Below are positions 49,233 through 58,637 of a DNA stretch of 64,000 bases, one piece after another. Within the stretch, counting starts at the first letter, position 1. Every line of letters begins with the position of its first letter. The translations under genes were made by a program, and so were the position numbers. The stretch comes from Ferruginibacter yonginensis (GTDB lineage Bacteria > Bacteroidota > Bacteroidia > Chitinophagales > Chitinophagaceae): assembly GCF_042651465.1 (NCBI RefSeq), contig NZ_JBHSCZ010000002.1, positions 186,001 through 250,000 on the forward strand, read 5' to 3'. Below the pieces are notes generated by a model, which saw only the letters and a program-made list of their open reading frames with translations, made no database searches and was not told the origin of the DNA.

Positions 49233-49892
49233 TTATTCGGCCGTATTTAAAAAATCAACAAATGGTTGTGCTACCTTAAACATTTTAGTTATTTCCTTCA
49301 CCATTGTTGTTGATGTTAATAGTGCATCATCTAAAGTTTGTGTAACAATAAAACCTTTTAATTTTAAATACTGTATGGCTAGGTTGTGTTCGTCATACCC
49401 TTTAGGTGGTCGTAACAATACTTGCTCTTGTGACAACCCATTTTTAAATGTTTGTGTAAATGTTTTTGATGTAACCAGTTTATTCCAATCACTAAAATTA
49501 TAATCAATTTCTTGCCGTATAGCCGCTAGTTTAGCTGGCTCAGGGCCCCAACAGCCAGCAGCCAAAAATGAAGCACCTGGCTCTATGTGTAAGTAGTACC
49601 CAGCATTGGTAGATTTTTTACCGCCTTTAGCAAAATAGGCTGCCATATTGGTTTTATACGGTGCTTTGTTTTTTGAAAAACGTACATCTCTATTAATTCT
49701 AAAGGTGCACTCTTTCGGTTGTAGCACGGCTATATTACTATCAAAAGCACCAATAGCATCAATCAATTGTTGGGTTAATTGTTGTATATCATCTTTAGCA
49801 GATTCATACTTTTTTCTATTGGCATCAAACCATTCTTTATCATTATGCTTTTTCAGTTCCGTTAAAAACTGTAATGTTGCTTTTTGGATCAT
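49233..49892 (-). CDS. DUF2461 protein
   Basis: A 219-residue member of a widespread family of unknown function (DUF2461/TIGR02453). Signatures: FLTELKKHNDKEWFDANRKKY at residues 9-29, FRINRDVRFSKNKAPYKTN near residue 63, and the GYYLHIEPGASFLAAGCWGP block. No signal peptide. It lies 10 bases after ligA and is co-transcribed with it. Confidence 0.88.
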   Translation of the reverse strand: MIQKATLQFLTELKKHNDKEWFDANRKKYESAKDDIQQLTQQLIDAIGAFDSNIAVLQPKECTFRINRDVRFSKNKAPYKTNMAAYFAKGGKKSTNAGYYLHIEPGASFLAAGCWGPEPAKLAAIRQEIDYNFSDWNKLVTSKTFTQTFKNGLSQEQVLLRPPKGYDEHNLAIQYLKLKGFIVTQTLDDALLTSTTMVKEITKMFKVAQPFVDFLNTAE

Positions 49893-49902
49893 TTTAATTT
49901 TT

Positions 49903-51993
49903 TTATTGATTCATCATGTTGATAAAATCATCTTCTGAAATAATATTTATAGTAGCAATTTTTTTTGCTTTTTCTAATTTACTACCTGCATCTGCACCTA
50001 CTACTAAATAGTTTAACTTACTACTTACACCACTTAAAATAGTACCTCCGTGGCTTTCAGCTAAAGCTTCTGCATCACTTCTTTTTAATTTATTGAGGGT
50101 ACCTGTAAATAAAAAAGTTTGTCCGGCTAGCCCTGTTGATGCTAATTCTTTTGGTTGCCCCTTCATTTGCAAACCAGCTGCTGATAATGCTTGTAGCATA
50201 TCAATATTATCTTGATTGGTGAAAAATGAAGCGATGCTTTCAGCTACTTTTACACCAACGTCATCCATTTGCTGAAGTTCTTCTTTCGATTTACTGGCTA
50301 AATCAAAAATGGTATCAATGCTTTGTGCTAAAGTTTTGGCTGTTGTTTCACCAACATACCTTATACCTAAGCCGTAAATAACTCGGTGTAATGGTTGTTG
50401 TTTTGACGCTTCAATGGCTGCTAATAAATTAGTGACTGATTTTTCACCAAAGCCTTCTAATTGTTGTAACTGTGTGGCGGTAATTTTATAAATAGATGGT
50501 ACATCTTTAATAATACCTGCAGCAAAAAATTTACGTACGTTGGCTTCACCAAAACTTTTAATATCCATCGCATCTTTACTCACAAAGTGAATCATACGTT
50601 CCACCACTTGTGCTTCGCAGTTGATGTTTACACAACGCCACACCGCTTCACCTTCTGGCCTTACCAACACATCATTACAAACAGGGCATTGTTGCGGAAA
50701 CACAATATCTGTCTGACTTCCATCTCTTAATTCAGTTAATGATTTTACAATTTGTGGAATTACATCACCGCTGCGTTCAATTAAAATAGTATCACCAATT
50801 TTTAAATCTTTCTCTTTAATATAATCGTCATTATGTATGGATATGCTCGTAACTGTTACACCTCCTACTTGTGCTGCTGCTATTTTAGCAACTGGTGTAA
50901 CGGCGCCTGTTCTACCCACCTGAAACTCCACACCCAATAATTTGCTGGTTGCTTGTCGGGCCTTAAATTTATAGGCTATCGCCCAACGAGGGTGGTGTGA
51001 GGTCATGCCTAACTGATCTTGTTGGGCAATATCATTTACCTTAATTACCATACCATCAATTTCATAAGGCAATGCATCTCTACCAGCTTCAAAATCATTG
51101 ATGTAGTTTATTACGGCATCTATACCTTTCAATGTACGCATTTCATTTTTGGGGCTCTTCATACCCACAGCCCACAACATTTGTAAAAACCCACTGTGTG
51201 TAGATGGAACTTGTGAACTACCATCTTTATAAGTGCTAACAAAACTTACATGGTATAAAAAAGCTTCTAAATTTCGTTTGCTTACAATACTAGGATCTTT
51301 CATGCGAAGCGTACCTGCTGCTGCATTTCGTGGGTTTGCTAATGGGGGCAAACCTTCATCTATTAACGTTTGGTTGTATTGAGCAAAGTTATTTTTGTTC
51401 ATTAATACTTCACCCCTTATTTCAATTTGCTCAATACCAAATTGGCTAAAGTTGGCATGTAAGGGTATCGATTTTATTTGATGCACATTAGGTGTAATAT
51501 CATCACCCACTTCACCATCGCCCCTTGTAATACCTCTAACGAGTTGGTTGTTTTCATACACCAATGATATACTGGCACCATCAAACTTAGGCTCCACACA
51601 ATACTCAATAACATCTTTACCTGAAAGCTCTTTTACTTTTCTATCAAAATCAATTAAATCAGCCGCATTGTACGAGTTATCTAACGATAACATAGGTACC
51701 AAGTGTTGTGCTTTTGCAAAATTTTTGATTAGCCCTTTGCCTACACGTTGTGTAGGTGAATCACTCGTTATAAAAAGTGGGTTTGCTTTTTCAAAAGCTT
51801 CCAACTTTTTGTATAACATATCATACTCATAATCGGCTATTAATGGGTTATTCACCACATAATATCTATATTCATGAAAACGAAGCACATGGCGGAGTTC
51901 ATCAATATTATTTTCAGTAATGTGTTGATTTTGCATGGCCTGCCAATGAGCGGTTTTTGCCATTAAATCGTTTACGTTGGTTGCATCAAACAT
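49903..51993 (-). CDS. ligA: NAD-dependent DNA ligase
   Basis: Seals nicks in DNA using NAD. A 696-residue protein with domain Ia (residues 20-75), adenylation domain with K136 in EPKFDGASIS, OB fold, a zinc finger (CPVC...CVNINC), helix-hairpin-helix (about residues 505-590) and a C-terminal BRCT (about 615-690, TFLFTGTLNKLKR). Complete and of usual length. The ATG lies exactly four bases after a TAnnTTTA element, suggesting a leaderless mRNA. Confidence 0.96.
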   Translation of the reverse strand: MFDATNVNDLMAKTAHWQAMQNQHITENNIDELRHVLRFHEYRYYVVNNPLIADYEYDMLYKKLEAFEKANPLFITSDSPTQRVGKGLIKNFAKAQHLVPMLSLDNSYNAADLIDFDRKVKELSGKDVIEYCVEPKFDGASISLVYENNQLVRGITRGDGEVGDDITPNVHQIKSIPLHANFSQFGIEQIEIRGEVLMNKNNFAQYNQTLIDEGLPPLANPRNAAAGTLRMKDPSIVSKRNLEAFLYHVSFVSTYKDGSSQVPSTHSGFLQMLWAVGMKSPKNEMRTLKGIDAVINYINDFEAGRDALPYEIDGMVIKVNDIAQQDQLGMTSHHPRWAIAYKFKARQATSKLLGVEFQVGRTGAVTPVAKIAAAQVGGVTVTSISIHNDDYIKEKDLKIGDTILIERSGDVIPQIVKSLTELRDGSQTDIVFPQQCPVCNDVLVRPEGEAVWRCVNINCEAQVVERMIHFVSKDAMDIKSFGEANVRKFFAAGIIKDVPSIYKITATQLQQLEGFGEKSVTNLLAAIEASKQQPLHRVIYGLGIRYVGETTAKTLAQSIDTIFDLASKSKEELQQMDDVGVKVAESIASFFTNQDNIDMLQALSAAGLQMKGQPKELASTGLAGQTFLFTGTLNKLKRSDAEALAESHGGTILSGVSSKLNYLVVGADAGSKLEKAKKIATINIISEDDFINMMNQ

Positions 51994-51997
51994 TCGG

Positions 51998-52005
51998 TAA
52001 AGTTA
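51998..52005 (-). promoter_or_regulatory. -7-like element TAACTTTA, four bases before ligA
   Basis: On the minus strand TAACTTTA is followed by CCGA and the ligA ATG. One mismatch to TAnnTTTG in the last base. Confidence 0.45.
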
Positions 52006-52112
52006 ATTTGCAAATGGCATTATCTGCCTAAATATTTATAATTTTTACCGATGGCATTATAAGGATAAGCATGTAATTTTATAGCTTCAACACTTTTAAA
52101 AAGTAACATTTT

Positions 52113-53753
52113 ATGCTTCAAAAATCTATGGCTTACTTACTCATATTCGCAATAGTATTGTCAGCTTGTAACAACAAAAAACAAGTAAGTACAATAATAC
52201 AACATGCCACTATTTATACGGCTGATAGCAACTTTACAGTTGCACAAGCCATGGCTATTAATGATGGTAAAATTGTAGCAGTGGGTAGCGATTCAGCAAT
52301 TAATGCTTTGTACAGTAGTAAAGAGGTAATTGATGGTACAGGTAAAACTATTTTTCCGGGCTTTATTGATGCCCATTGCCATTTTACAGGTTACGCAACC
52401 GATATGTGGAAATGTAACTTAGTAGGTACCACTTCTTTCAATGAAATTATTGAAAAGCTAAAAGTTTATAGTACAAACGCTCCAATGGAATGGATTTATG
52501 GCAGGGGTTGGGACCAAAACGATTGGGCCGATAAACAATACCCCAATAAAGCCATTTTAGATAGCTTGTTTCCCAACAGACCGGTATTTTTAAAACGTGT
52601 TGATGGACATGCAGCCTTACTCAATCAAAAAGCTTTAACCCTTGCTGGTATTGATGTTACAACTAAAATACCCGGTGGCGACATTGAACAAAAAAACGGA
52701 GCACTTACAGGTATTTTAGTTGATAATGCCATGCATTTCGCAGAAAAAAAAGTGCCGAATATTAGTGATAGTCTTGCAAAAAAATATTTCAATGATGCGC
52801 AAGCATATTGTTTTGCAGCAGGCCTTACCGGCGTACACGATTGTGGTGTAAGTGAACATAATATTGATTTAGTGAAAGATGCACAAGCTAACAATGGTTT
52901 AAAAATGAAAATTTTTGCACTGCTTTCTGACGATACAACCTACTATGAAAAATGGGCAAAATCTGGTCCGCTTAAAATGGAACGCTTACATGTGGGTGGT
53001 TTTAAATTTTATGCAGATGGTGCATTAGGTAGTAGAGGCGCTTGTTTGTTGCATGACTATAGTGACAAAGCAGGATGGAAGGGCTTTTTACTCAATACAT
53101 TACCACATTTTGAAAAGGCTGCTCAGTTATTTGCAAATACTGATTTACAAATGTGTACACATGCCATTGGCGATAGTGGCAACCGTGCCATTTTAAATAT
53201 TTATGCTAATGTATTAAAAGGTAAAAACGATAAACGTTGGCGTATTGAACATGCGCAGGTAGTAGATGCTAGTGATTTTCATTATTTTACCGATTACAAC
53301 ATTATACCATCGGTACAACCTACACATGCTACTAGCGATATGTATTGGGCTACTGATAGGCTAGGTGCTGAACGCATAAAAAACGCCTACGCATTTAAAA
53401 AATTATTACAAACAAATGGGTGGATACCTTTGGGGACTGATTTTCCGGTGGAGTATATTGAACCTATTAAAACTTTTTATGCAGCCGTTACAAGGCAAGA
53501 TAGTAAAGGCTACCCTGCTGCAGGTTTTGAAATGGAAAATGCATTGAGTAGAAAAGAAGCTATTTATGGCATGACGATTTGGGCCGCCAAAAGTGCTTTT
53601 GAAGAAAAAGAAAAAGGTAGTTTAGAAAAAGGTAAAGCAGCTGATTTTATTATGTTGGATACTGATTTAATGACTTGTAATAAAAATGCCATTTTACAAA
53701 CCAACGTTTTAGGTACTTGGGTAAATGGTGAAAAAGTGTATAGTAAAAAGTAA
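52113..53753 (+). CDS. amidohydrolase_3-family lipoprotein (YtcJ-like)
   Basis: A 546-residue hydrolase with lipobox SAC (Cys near residue 19) and a metal-dependent amidohydrolase fold: FIDAHCHF (HxH) near residue 86, then FKFYADGALGSRGACLL with its ligand, THAIGDSGNRA and RIEHAQVVD, and GTDFPVEYIEP. It may act on periplasmic or outer-membrane-facing imides, ureas or amino-acid derivatives. ATG 52128 is an alternative start with a better signal peptide. The stop lies close to, or within, the next gene's possible starts. Confidence 0.85.
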   Translation: MLQKSMAYLLIFAIVLSACNNKKQVSTIIQHATIYTADSNFTVAQAMAINDGKIVAVGSDSAINALYSSKEVIDGTGKTIFPGFIDAHCHFTGYATDMWKCNLVGTTSFNEIIEKLKVYSTNAPMEWIYGRGWDQNDWADKQYPNKAILDSLFPNRPVFLKRVDGHAALLNQKALTLAGIDVTTKIPGGDIEQKNGALTGILVDNAMHFAEKKVPNISDSLAKKYFNDAQAYCFAAGLTGVHDCGVSEHNIDLVKDAQANNGLKMKIFALLSDDTTYYEKWAKSGPLKMERLHVGGFKFYADGALGSRGACLLHDYSDKAGWKGFLLNTLPHFEKAAQLFANTDLQMCTHAIGDSGNRAILNIYANVLKGKNDKRWRIEHAQVVDASDFHYFTDYNIIPSVQPTHATSDMYWATDRLGAERIKNAYAFKKLLQTNGWIPLGTDFPVEYIEPIKTFYAAVTRQDSKGYPAAGFEMENALSRKEAIYGMTIWAAKSAFEEKEKGSLEKGKAADFIMLDTDLMTCNKNAILQTNVLGTWVNGEKVYSKK

Positions 53754-53757
53754 CGCA

Positions 53758-54696
53758 TTGAAAAAAATTATTATTGTAGCTGCTTCATTGCTACTAGCTT
53801 CCTTGGTTTTTGTTTATTTATTGATACCCCAAAAAATTACAGCTAGCAAAATCTTTACTTTTAAAGCACCTATGCTAACTGTAAAAAGGTGTTTTGCAGA
53901 TAGCAGTATTTGGTCACAATGGTTTCCTTTACAAAACAGCAATAGTAATCATTTCAGCATTGCTAACTACTCTTTCAATAACATCCATACCAATGATATT
54001 AATAGCAGTAACATTGTTATTAAAAATGATAACTATACTTTGAATAGCACTGTTAGCTTTTTTCCAATACAAAGCGATACTGTAATTGTTACTTGGACAT
54101 TTGATATGCCAGCAACCCAAAATCCAATAAAAAAAATAACTTATTATTTTGAAGCAAAAGAAATTAAAACTACCCTCACAGATGTATTAAATCACTTTAA
54201 AAATTTTATTGAAGATGATGTAAAGGTATATGGTATGAGGGTTAAAGAAACTGAAGTGAATGACACTTGTATAATTACCATTAAAAGCCAAAGCAGCCAT
54301 TACCCTACCACACAGCAGGTATATGAAGTGGTAACACAGTTAAAAAATTATGCCACTCAAAGCAATGCAACTGCTACGAATCATGCCATGTTTCATATTA
54401 CACAAGTGGGCGACAGTTCATTTTATTTTATGATTGGCCTGCCTATTAACAAACGCCTTAATAACAATGGCAACATTGCTTTTAAACAAATGTTGCCACA
54501 TGGTAAATTTTTGGTGAGTGATAGCATTATAGGTGGTGTACAAAAAGTAACACAACAATTTTTACAATTTGAAAAGTATAAGGCAGATCATAAATATATT
54601 AGTCCGGCCATACCTTTTCAATTACTAATTACAGATAGAAGCCTGCAACCAGATAGTAGCAAATGGGTTACGCAATTTTACTATCCTGTATTTTAA
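53758..54696 (+). CDS. SRPBCC/START-like protein with N-terminal anchor
   Basis: About 312 residues. One hydrophobic segment at the N-terminus (IIIVAASLLLASLVFVYLLIP) is followed by a SRPBCC-like half (ITASKIFTFKAPMLTVKRCFADSSIWSQW...) and a second half rich in GyrI-like strands (KETEVNDTCIITIKSQSSHYP). This two-domain layout is typical of Bacteroidota SRPBCC proteins of unknown function. An ATG at 53725 would overlap the amidohydrolase gene by 29 bases; TTG 53758 lies just past its stop and is preferred. The stop overlaps the convergent trehalase gene by four bases. Confidence 0.55.
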   Translation: MKKIIIVAASLLLASLVFVYLLIPQKITASKIFTFKAPMLTVKRCFADSSIWSQWFPLQNSNSNHFSIANYSFNNIHTNDINSSNIVIKNDNYTLNSTVSFFPIQSDTVIVTWTFDMPATQNPIKKITYYFEAKEIKTTLTDVLNHFKNFIEDDVKVYGMRVKETEVNDTCIITIKSQSSHYPTTQQVYEVVTQLKNYATQSNATATNHAMFHITQVGDSSFYFMIGLPINKRLNNNGNIAFKQMLPHGKFLVSDSIIGGVQKVTQQFLQFEKYKADHKYISPAIPFQLLITDRSLQPDSSKWVTQFYYPVF

Positions 54697-56333
54697 TTGG
54701 TGGCTGCACCATATTTTTTTATTAAAGTAAGGAGTACCCCATTGGTCCATCCAAAACCATCTTGACCAGGATACTCCCCTCCACCAGCTGCTAACGTTGT
54801 ATTTACAACATTGTATTTTTCCATTAACCTTCCCGTATTTTTATATACGGTTGTATTTAATTGAATCCACCTTTTAGCAACATCTGCTGCTAAGGTTGTT
54901 TCATTATTTCTTTCGAGTGCCCAAATACTCATCCATTGTAAAGGCGCCCAACCATTGGGTGCATCCCACTGTTGTTTAGTGGTAAGTGGGGTAGATAATA
55001 CGCCACCATCTTTCAACAACTGTGCTTTAAATGTTGGCAAAGCATCGTTGATAGTGTGTTGTGGCATTTTACTATCCATATTATTAAAACAAAAAGGAAA
55101 CATACCTGCTGCAGCAATAATGTTACACTGTTGTTGTTTTACGAAATTATAATCCACAAAAAATTGTAATGAGTTACTCCAAAATATTTGTTGAATAGCT
55201 TTGTAACGCTTGTTGTATTGTTTTAAATAATAATTTGCTTTAGTTGGTTGCTTTACAACGGTATTGGCGTAATGCAATACTTGCTCCATATTGAGTAGCA
55301 AAGCGTTTAAATCAACCGGAATAATATCAGTTGTTTCAATAGTAGCAATATGTTCACCATCAGCAAACCACCTACTACTAAAGTCCCAACCACTTGCGGC
55401 GCCTGCTCTTAAATGGCTGTATATTGTTTTTTTATATTGTGCTATAGCCTTATTCATTGCCGCAGGTGATGACCAGCGCTTGTTACTTGCATATACTGCT
55501 GCAGCTTCGTTTGCCGTAGCTACATCTTCTGCATAACTCTCTTGCCTTGGTGTATTAGCTTCATCAAAATACCTGTTTAAAATAGTGCCATCATTTAAAC
55601 GAACCACTCTTTTAAAAGCACCCGTAATTTTCATATTAGCAGCACCTTCCATCCAATAATTATACTCCTTAGTTAATTGTGGTAAATAAGTTTTATAAAC
55701 AGCATCACCTTTAATACTTGCTAACAATTGAACCATTAACGAAAAAAATGGTGGTTGCGAACGGCTGATGTAATAAGTTCTATTACCATTTGGAATATGA
55801 CCATATTGATCAATTAAGTAAGCAAAGTTTTTAATCATATTTTCAATGGTTTCATATTGCTTGCTTTCTTTTAATCCCAGCATGGTAAAATATGAATCCC
55901 AATAATAAATTTCTCTAAAACGACCGCCTGGCACTATGTACGGATACGGTAAAGAAATTAAACTACTACCATTTACTTTTTTATCAGATGCTCTTTTGAG
56001 TGTATTCCACAATGTATTAATATGTGCCACCACATCATTATCGGGAGCATCGTTGGTAACTTTTGGTACAATAGGTTGCTCAAAATTTGCAGCTACAAAA
56101 TTTTTCAAAAAAGCAGTAGAAGTATCTTTAGCATTGCGTTTATAATCAGCCATAATTGCTGTTATAGAACGCTTAGGTGTACAATCAACAAAGGTTTTAC
56201 CATCACCAAAAATTTTTTTCATCTGCACGGCTTTAAACAAATCGCCATAAAGTTGATCAGGTGTTTGCTGTGCAAAACTTGCAGTTGTTACAAGCGCTGC
56301 TATTATAGAAGTAGCTGCTAGTTTGAGTGCCAT
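54693..56333 (-). CDS. treA: alpha,alpha-trehalase (GH37), exported
   Basis: Hydrolyses trehalose to two glucose units, probably in the periplasm since a Sec signal peptide is present (cleavage after TTASFAQ). A 546-residue GH37 enzyme with both family signatures: PGGRFREIYYWDSYFTMLGL at about residue 135 (catalytic region) and QWDAPNGWAPLQW at about residue 460. The general acid Asp lies in ASGWDFSSRW. Last gene of the carbohydrate operon, two bases after the GH3 gene. Confidence 0.93.
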   Translation of the reverse strand: MALKLAATSIIAALVTTASFAQQTPDQLYGDLFKAVQMKKIFGDGKTFVDCTPKRSITAIMADYKRNAKDTSTAFLKNFVAANFEQPIVPKVTNDAPDNDVVAHINTLWNTLKRASDKKVNGSSLISLPYPYIVPGGRFREIYYWDSYFTMLGLKESKQYETIENMIKNFAYLIDQYGHIPNGNRTYYISRSQPPFFSLMVQLLASIKGDAVYKTYLPQLTKEYNYWMEGAANMKITGAFKRVVRLNDGTILNRYFDEANTPRQESYAEDVATANEAAAVYASNKRWSSPAAMNKAIAQYKKTIYSHLRAGAASGWDFSSRWFADGEHIATIETTDIIPVDLNALLLNMEQVLHYANTVVKQPTKANYYLKQYNKRYKAIQQIFWSNSLQFFVDYNFVKQQQCNIIAAAGMFPFCFNNMDSKMPQHTINDALPTFKAQLLKDGGVLSTPLTTKQQWDAPNGWAPLQWMSIWALERNNETTLAADVAKRWIQLNTTVYKNTGRLMEKYNVVNTTLAAGGGEYPGQDGFGWTNGVLLTLIKKYGAATN

Positions 56334-56335
56334 AG

Positions 56336-58636
56336 TTACAATTTTAATGTGTTGATATTATTGATAGGTGCTAATACATTGTTTACTTTTTCAACAACCA
56401 TTGTTTGTGGTAAAGTAAAAGCAGCTTTCTGAGCAATATTTTTTGATGATGAACCTATTAAAACTTCGTATTTACCAGCATCAGCCACCCAAGCAGACTG
56501 AGCCTCGTTAAACGAACACAAATCTCTTTTCGAAATAGTAAATTGTATAACCTGCGATTGTTGTGGCGCAAGCAAAGTAGTTTTCATAAATGCTTTTAGT
56601 TCCTTTACAGGTTTACTGAAATCAGTATTGGCACTAGGTGCTCCTAAATATAATTGTACAACTTCTTTACCAGCTACTTTACCTGTATTCGTAACTGTAA
56701 CACTCACACCAATTTGATTTTTAAAGATGCTGTTTGTCAATTTAATATTACTAATGTTGAAATTAGTATAGCTTTTTCCGAAACCAAATTCATACACAAC
56801 AGGCTTAGTAGCTTTTTCAAAATAGCGATAACCAACATAAACACCTTCGTTATAAGTGATACTAGTAGGCATTGCTGCAGGTGTGCCCGGAAAACCATTT
56901 GCAGTAGATAAATCATTATAATCAACCGGAATAGTAGTAGCCAACTTACCACTCGGGTTTACTTTACCACTAACAATATCAGCAATTGCATGACCTGCCT
57001 CTTGGCCTGGTTGCCATGTTACTAAAATAGCATCAGCAGCAGCTTGCCATGAAGCCATTTCAATAATACCACCAATATTGAGTAATACAATTAATTTTTT
57101 ACCCTTTGCATGGTAGGCGTCACTAATATTTTTAACGAGTGTTTTTTCTTTGTCTGATAAATAAAAATTACTCAATGCCCTGTCTTCAAATTCACCACTC
57201 GTTCTACCAATAGTTAAAATTGCAACGTCGTTAGTAGCTGCTTCATTTTGTAAAGTAGCTATAGCTATATCCATTTCTTGTGGCAACTCTTTTGGCATAA
57301 ACCACATTGCTGGTGGCTTTATATTTTTATCGCTTTCTATTAAATGGTTATTATAGGCTTTTATAATATCATTATTTACTTGATAACCAGCTTTTACAAA
57401 ACCATCAGCAATGGAAACACTGTACTCCTTATTTACATCACCACTACCAGTACCACCAATTACAGTGCGGTAGCTCATATTGCCATACAATGCAATTTTA
57501 GTAGCAGGTTTATTGAGGGGCAAACTGCTGTTTTCATTTTTTAAAAGAATCATTCCTTCTGTAGCAGCCATACGTGACACTGCTGCATTTTGTGTTTTGT
57601 TACGAATTGTTTTTAGCGTTGCAATTTTTTGTGATTGTCTGATGAGGTTTAAAACCCTATCCACATTTTCGTTTAAGCTTTCTATTTTTAAAGTACCATT
57701 ATTTACTGCATTGATAATGTCATCTAGCTGCTTTTTGGTGCCGGGCATTATCATATGGTTGCCTGCTGCCATTTGCGCTGCACCGTTATCACCAGCAAAC
57801 CAATCCGTCATCACCAAACCTTTATAACCCCATTCCTTTTGTAAAATAGTAGTTATTAAATCATTGCTTTGTGAAGTGTAGGTGCCGTTTATTTTGTTGT
57901 AAGATGACATGAGCGTCCATGGTTTGGCTTCTTTCACTACAATTTCAAAACCACGTAAATAAATTTCACGTAAAGTGCGTTGTGTCATTTGCACATCAAT
58001 ATTCATTCTATTTGCTTCATGATTATTTGCAGCAAAATGCTTTATAGAAGTACCTACATTGTTTTTTTGAACACCCATAATATAGGCAGCGCCTATTTTA
58101 CCAGAAACTACCGGATCTTCAGAATAGTATTCAAAGTTACGACCACCCAAAGGGTTGCGATGAATGTTAATGGCTGGTGCCAATAAAACATTGGCTCCAT
58201 AAAAAGCTACTTCATTACCAATGGCATTACCAACATTTTTTACTACAGTTGGGTTCCATGAACTTGCTAACAATGTACCAATAGGAAAAGCAGTACAGTA
58301 GTAAGTATTTTTTTCATTAGCTCTTGTTGGGTTAATACGCAAACCAGCAGGGCCATCGGCTAATACAATTGCAGGTATTTTTAACCTTGCAATGGCATAA
58401 GTGGTACCGGCAGCACCATCAACAGGGTTGTAGGGTTTAGCAGTATCGGGTGGCATTTTATCAGGACCAAAAGCAGGCACATCCATACCCAAACCCATAA
58501 TGATACGAGCCTTTTCATACAACGTCATGGCCTTTATTAAGTCGGCATTACTACTAGTAGGGAAACTAGGTGTTTGCGCCTTTACAATTTGATGCGCTAC
58601 ACTTGACCAAATAATGATGAGGAAGATTTTTTTCAT
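56336..58636 (-). CDS. beta-glucosidase-type glycoside hydrolase (GH3), exported
   Basis: A 766-residue GH3 enzyme with signal peptide (cleavage near VKAQ). The N-terminal TIM barrel contains KHFAANNHEANR and the nucleophile Asp in GLVMTDWFAGD; the second alpha/beta sandwich has GRTSGEFEDRALSNF, and a C-terminal fibronectin type III-like domain (KVAGKEVVQLYLGAP) closes the protein. It removes terminal beta-glucose (or xylose) from oligosaccharides; exact specificity unknown. One base after the ASPIC gene, so strongly coupled. Confidence 0.92.
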   Translation of the reverse strand: MKKIFLIIIWSSVAHQIVKAQTPSFPTSSNADLIKAMTLYEKARIIMGLGMDVPAFGPDKMPPDTAKPYNPVDGAAGTTYAIARLKIPAIVLADGPAGLRINPTRANEKNTYYCTAFPIGTLLASSWNPTVVKNVGNAIGNEVAFYGANVLLAPAINIHRNPLGGRNFEYYSEDPVVSGKIGAAYIMGVQKNNVGTSIKHFAANNHEANRMNIDVQMTQRTLREIYLRGFEIVVKEAKPWTLMSSYNKINGTYTSQSNDLITTILQKEWGYKGLVMTDWFAGDNGAAQMAAGNHMIMPGTKKQLDDIINAVNNGTLKIESLNENVDRVLNLIRQSQKIATLKTIRNKTQNAAVSRMAATEGMILLKNENSSLPLNKPATKIALYGNMSYRTVIGGTGSGDVNKEYSVSIADGFVKAGYQVNNDIIKAYNNHLIESDKNIKPPAMWFMPKELPQEMDIAIATLQNEAATNDVAILTIGRTSGEFEDRALSNFYLSDKEKTLVKNISDAYHAKGKKLIVLLNIGGIIEMASWQAAADAILVTWQPGQEAGHAIADIVSGKVNPSGKLATTIPVDYNDLSTANGFPGTPAAMPTSITYNEGVYVGYRYFEKATKPVVYEFGFGKSYTNFNISNIKLTNSIFKNQIGVSVTVTNTGKVAGKEVVQLYLGAPSANTDFSKPVKELKAFMKTTLLAPQQSQVIQFTISKRDLCSFNEAQSAWVADAGKYEVLIGSSSKNIAQKAAFTLPQTMVVEKVNNVLAPINNINTLKL

Positions 58637-58637
58637 T

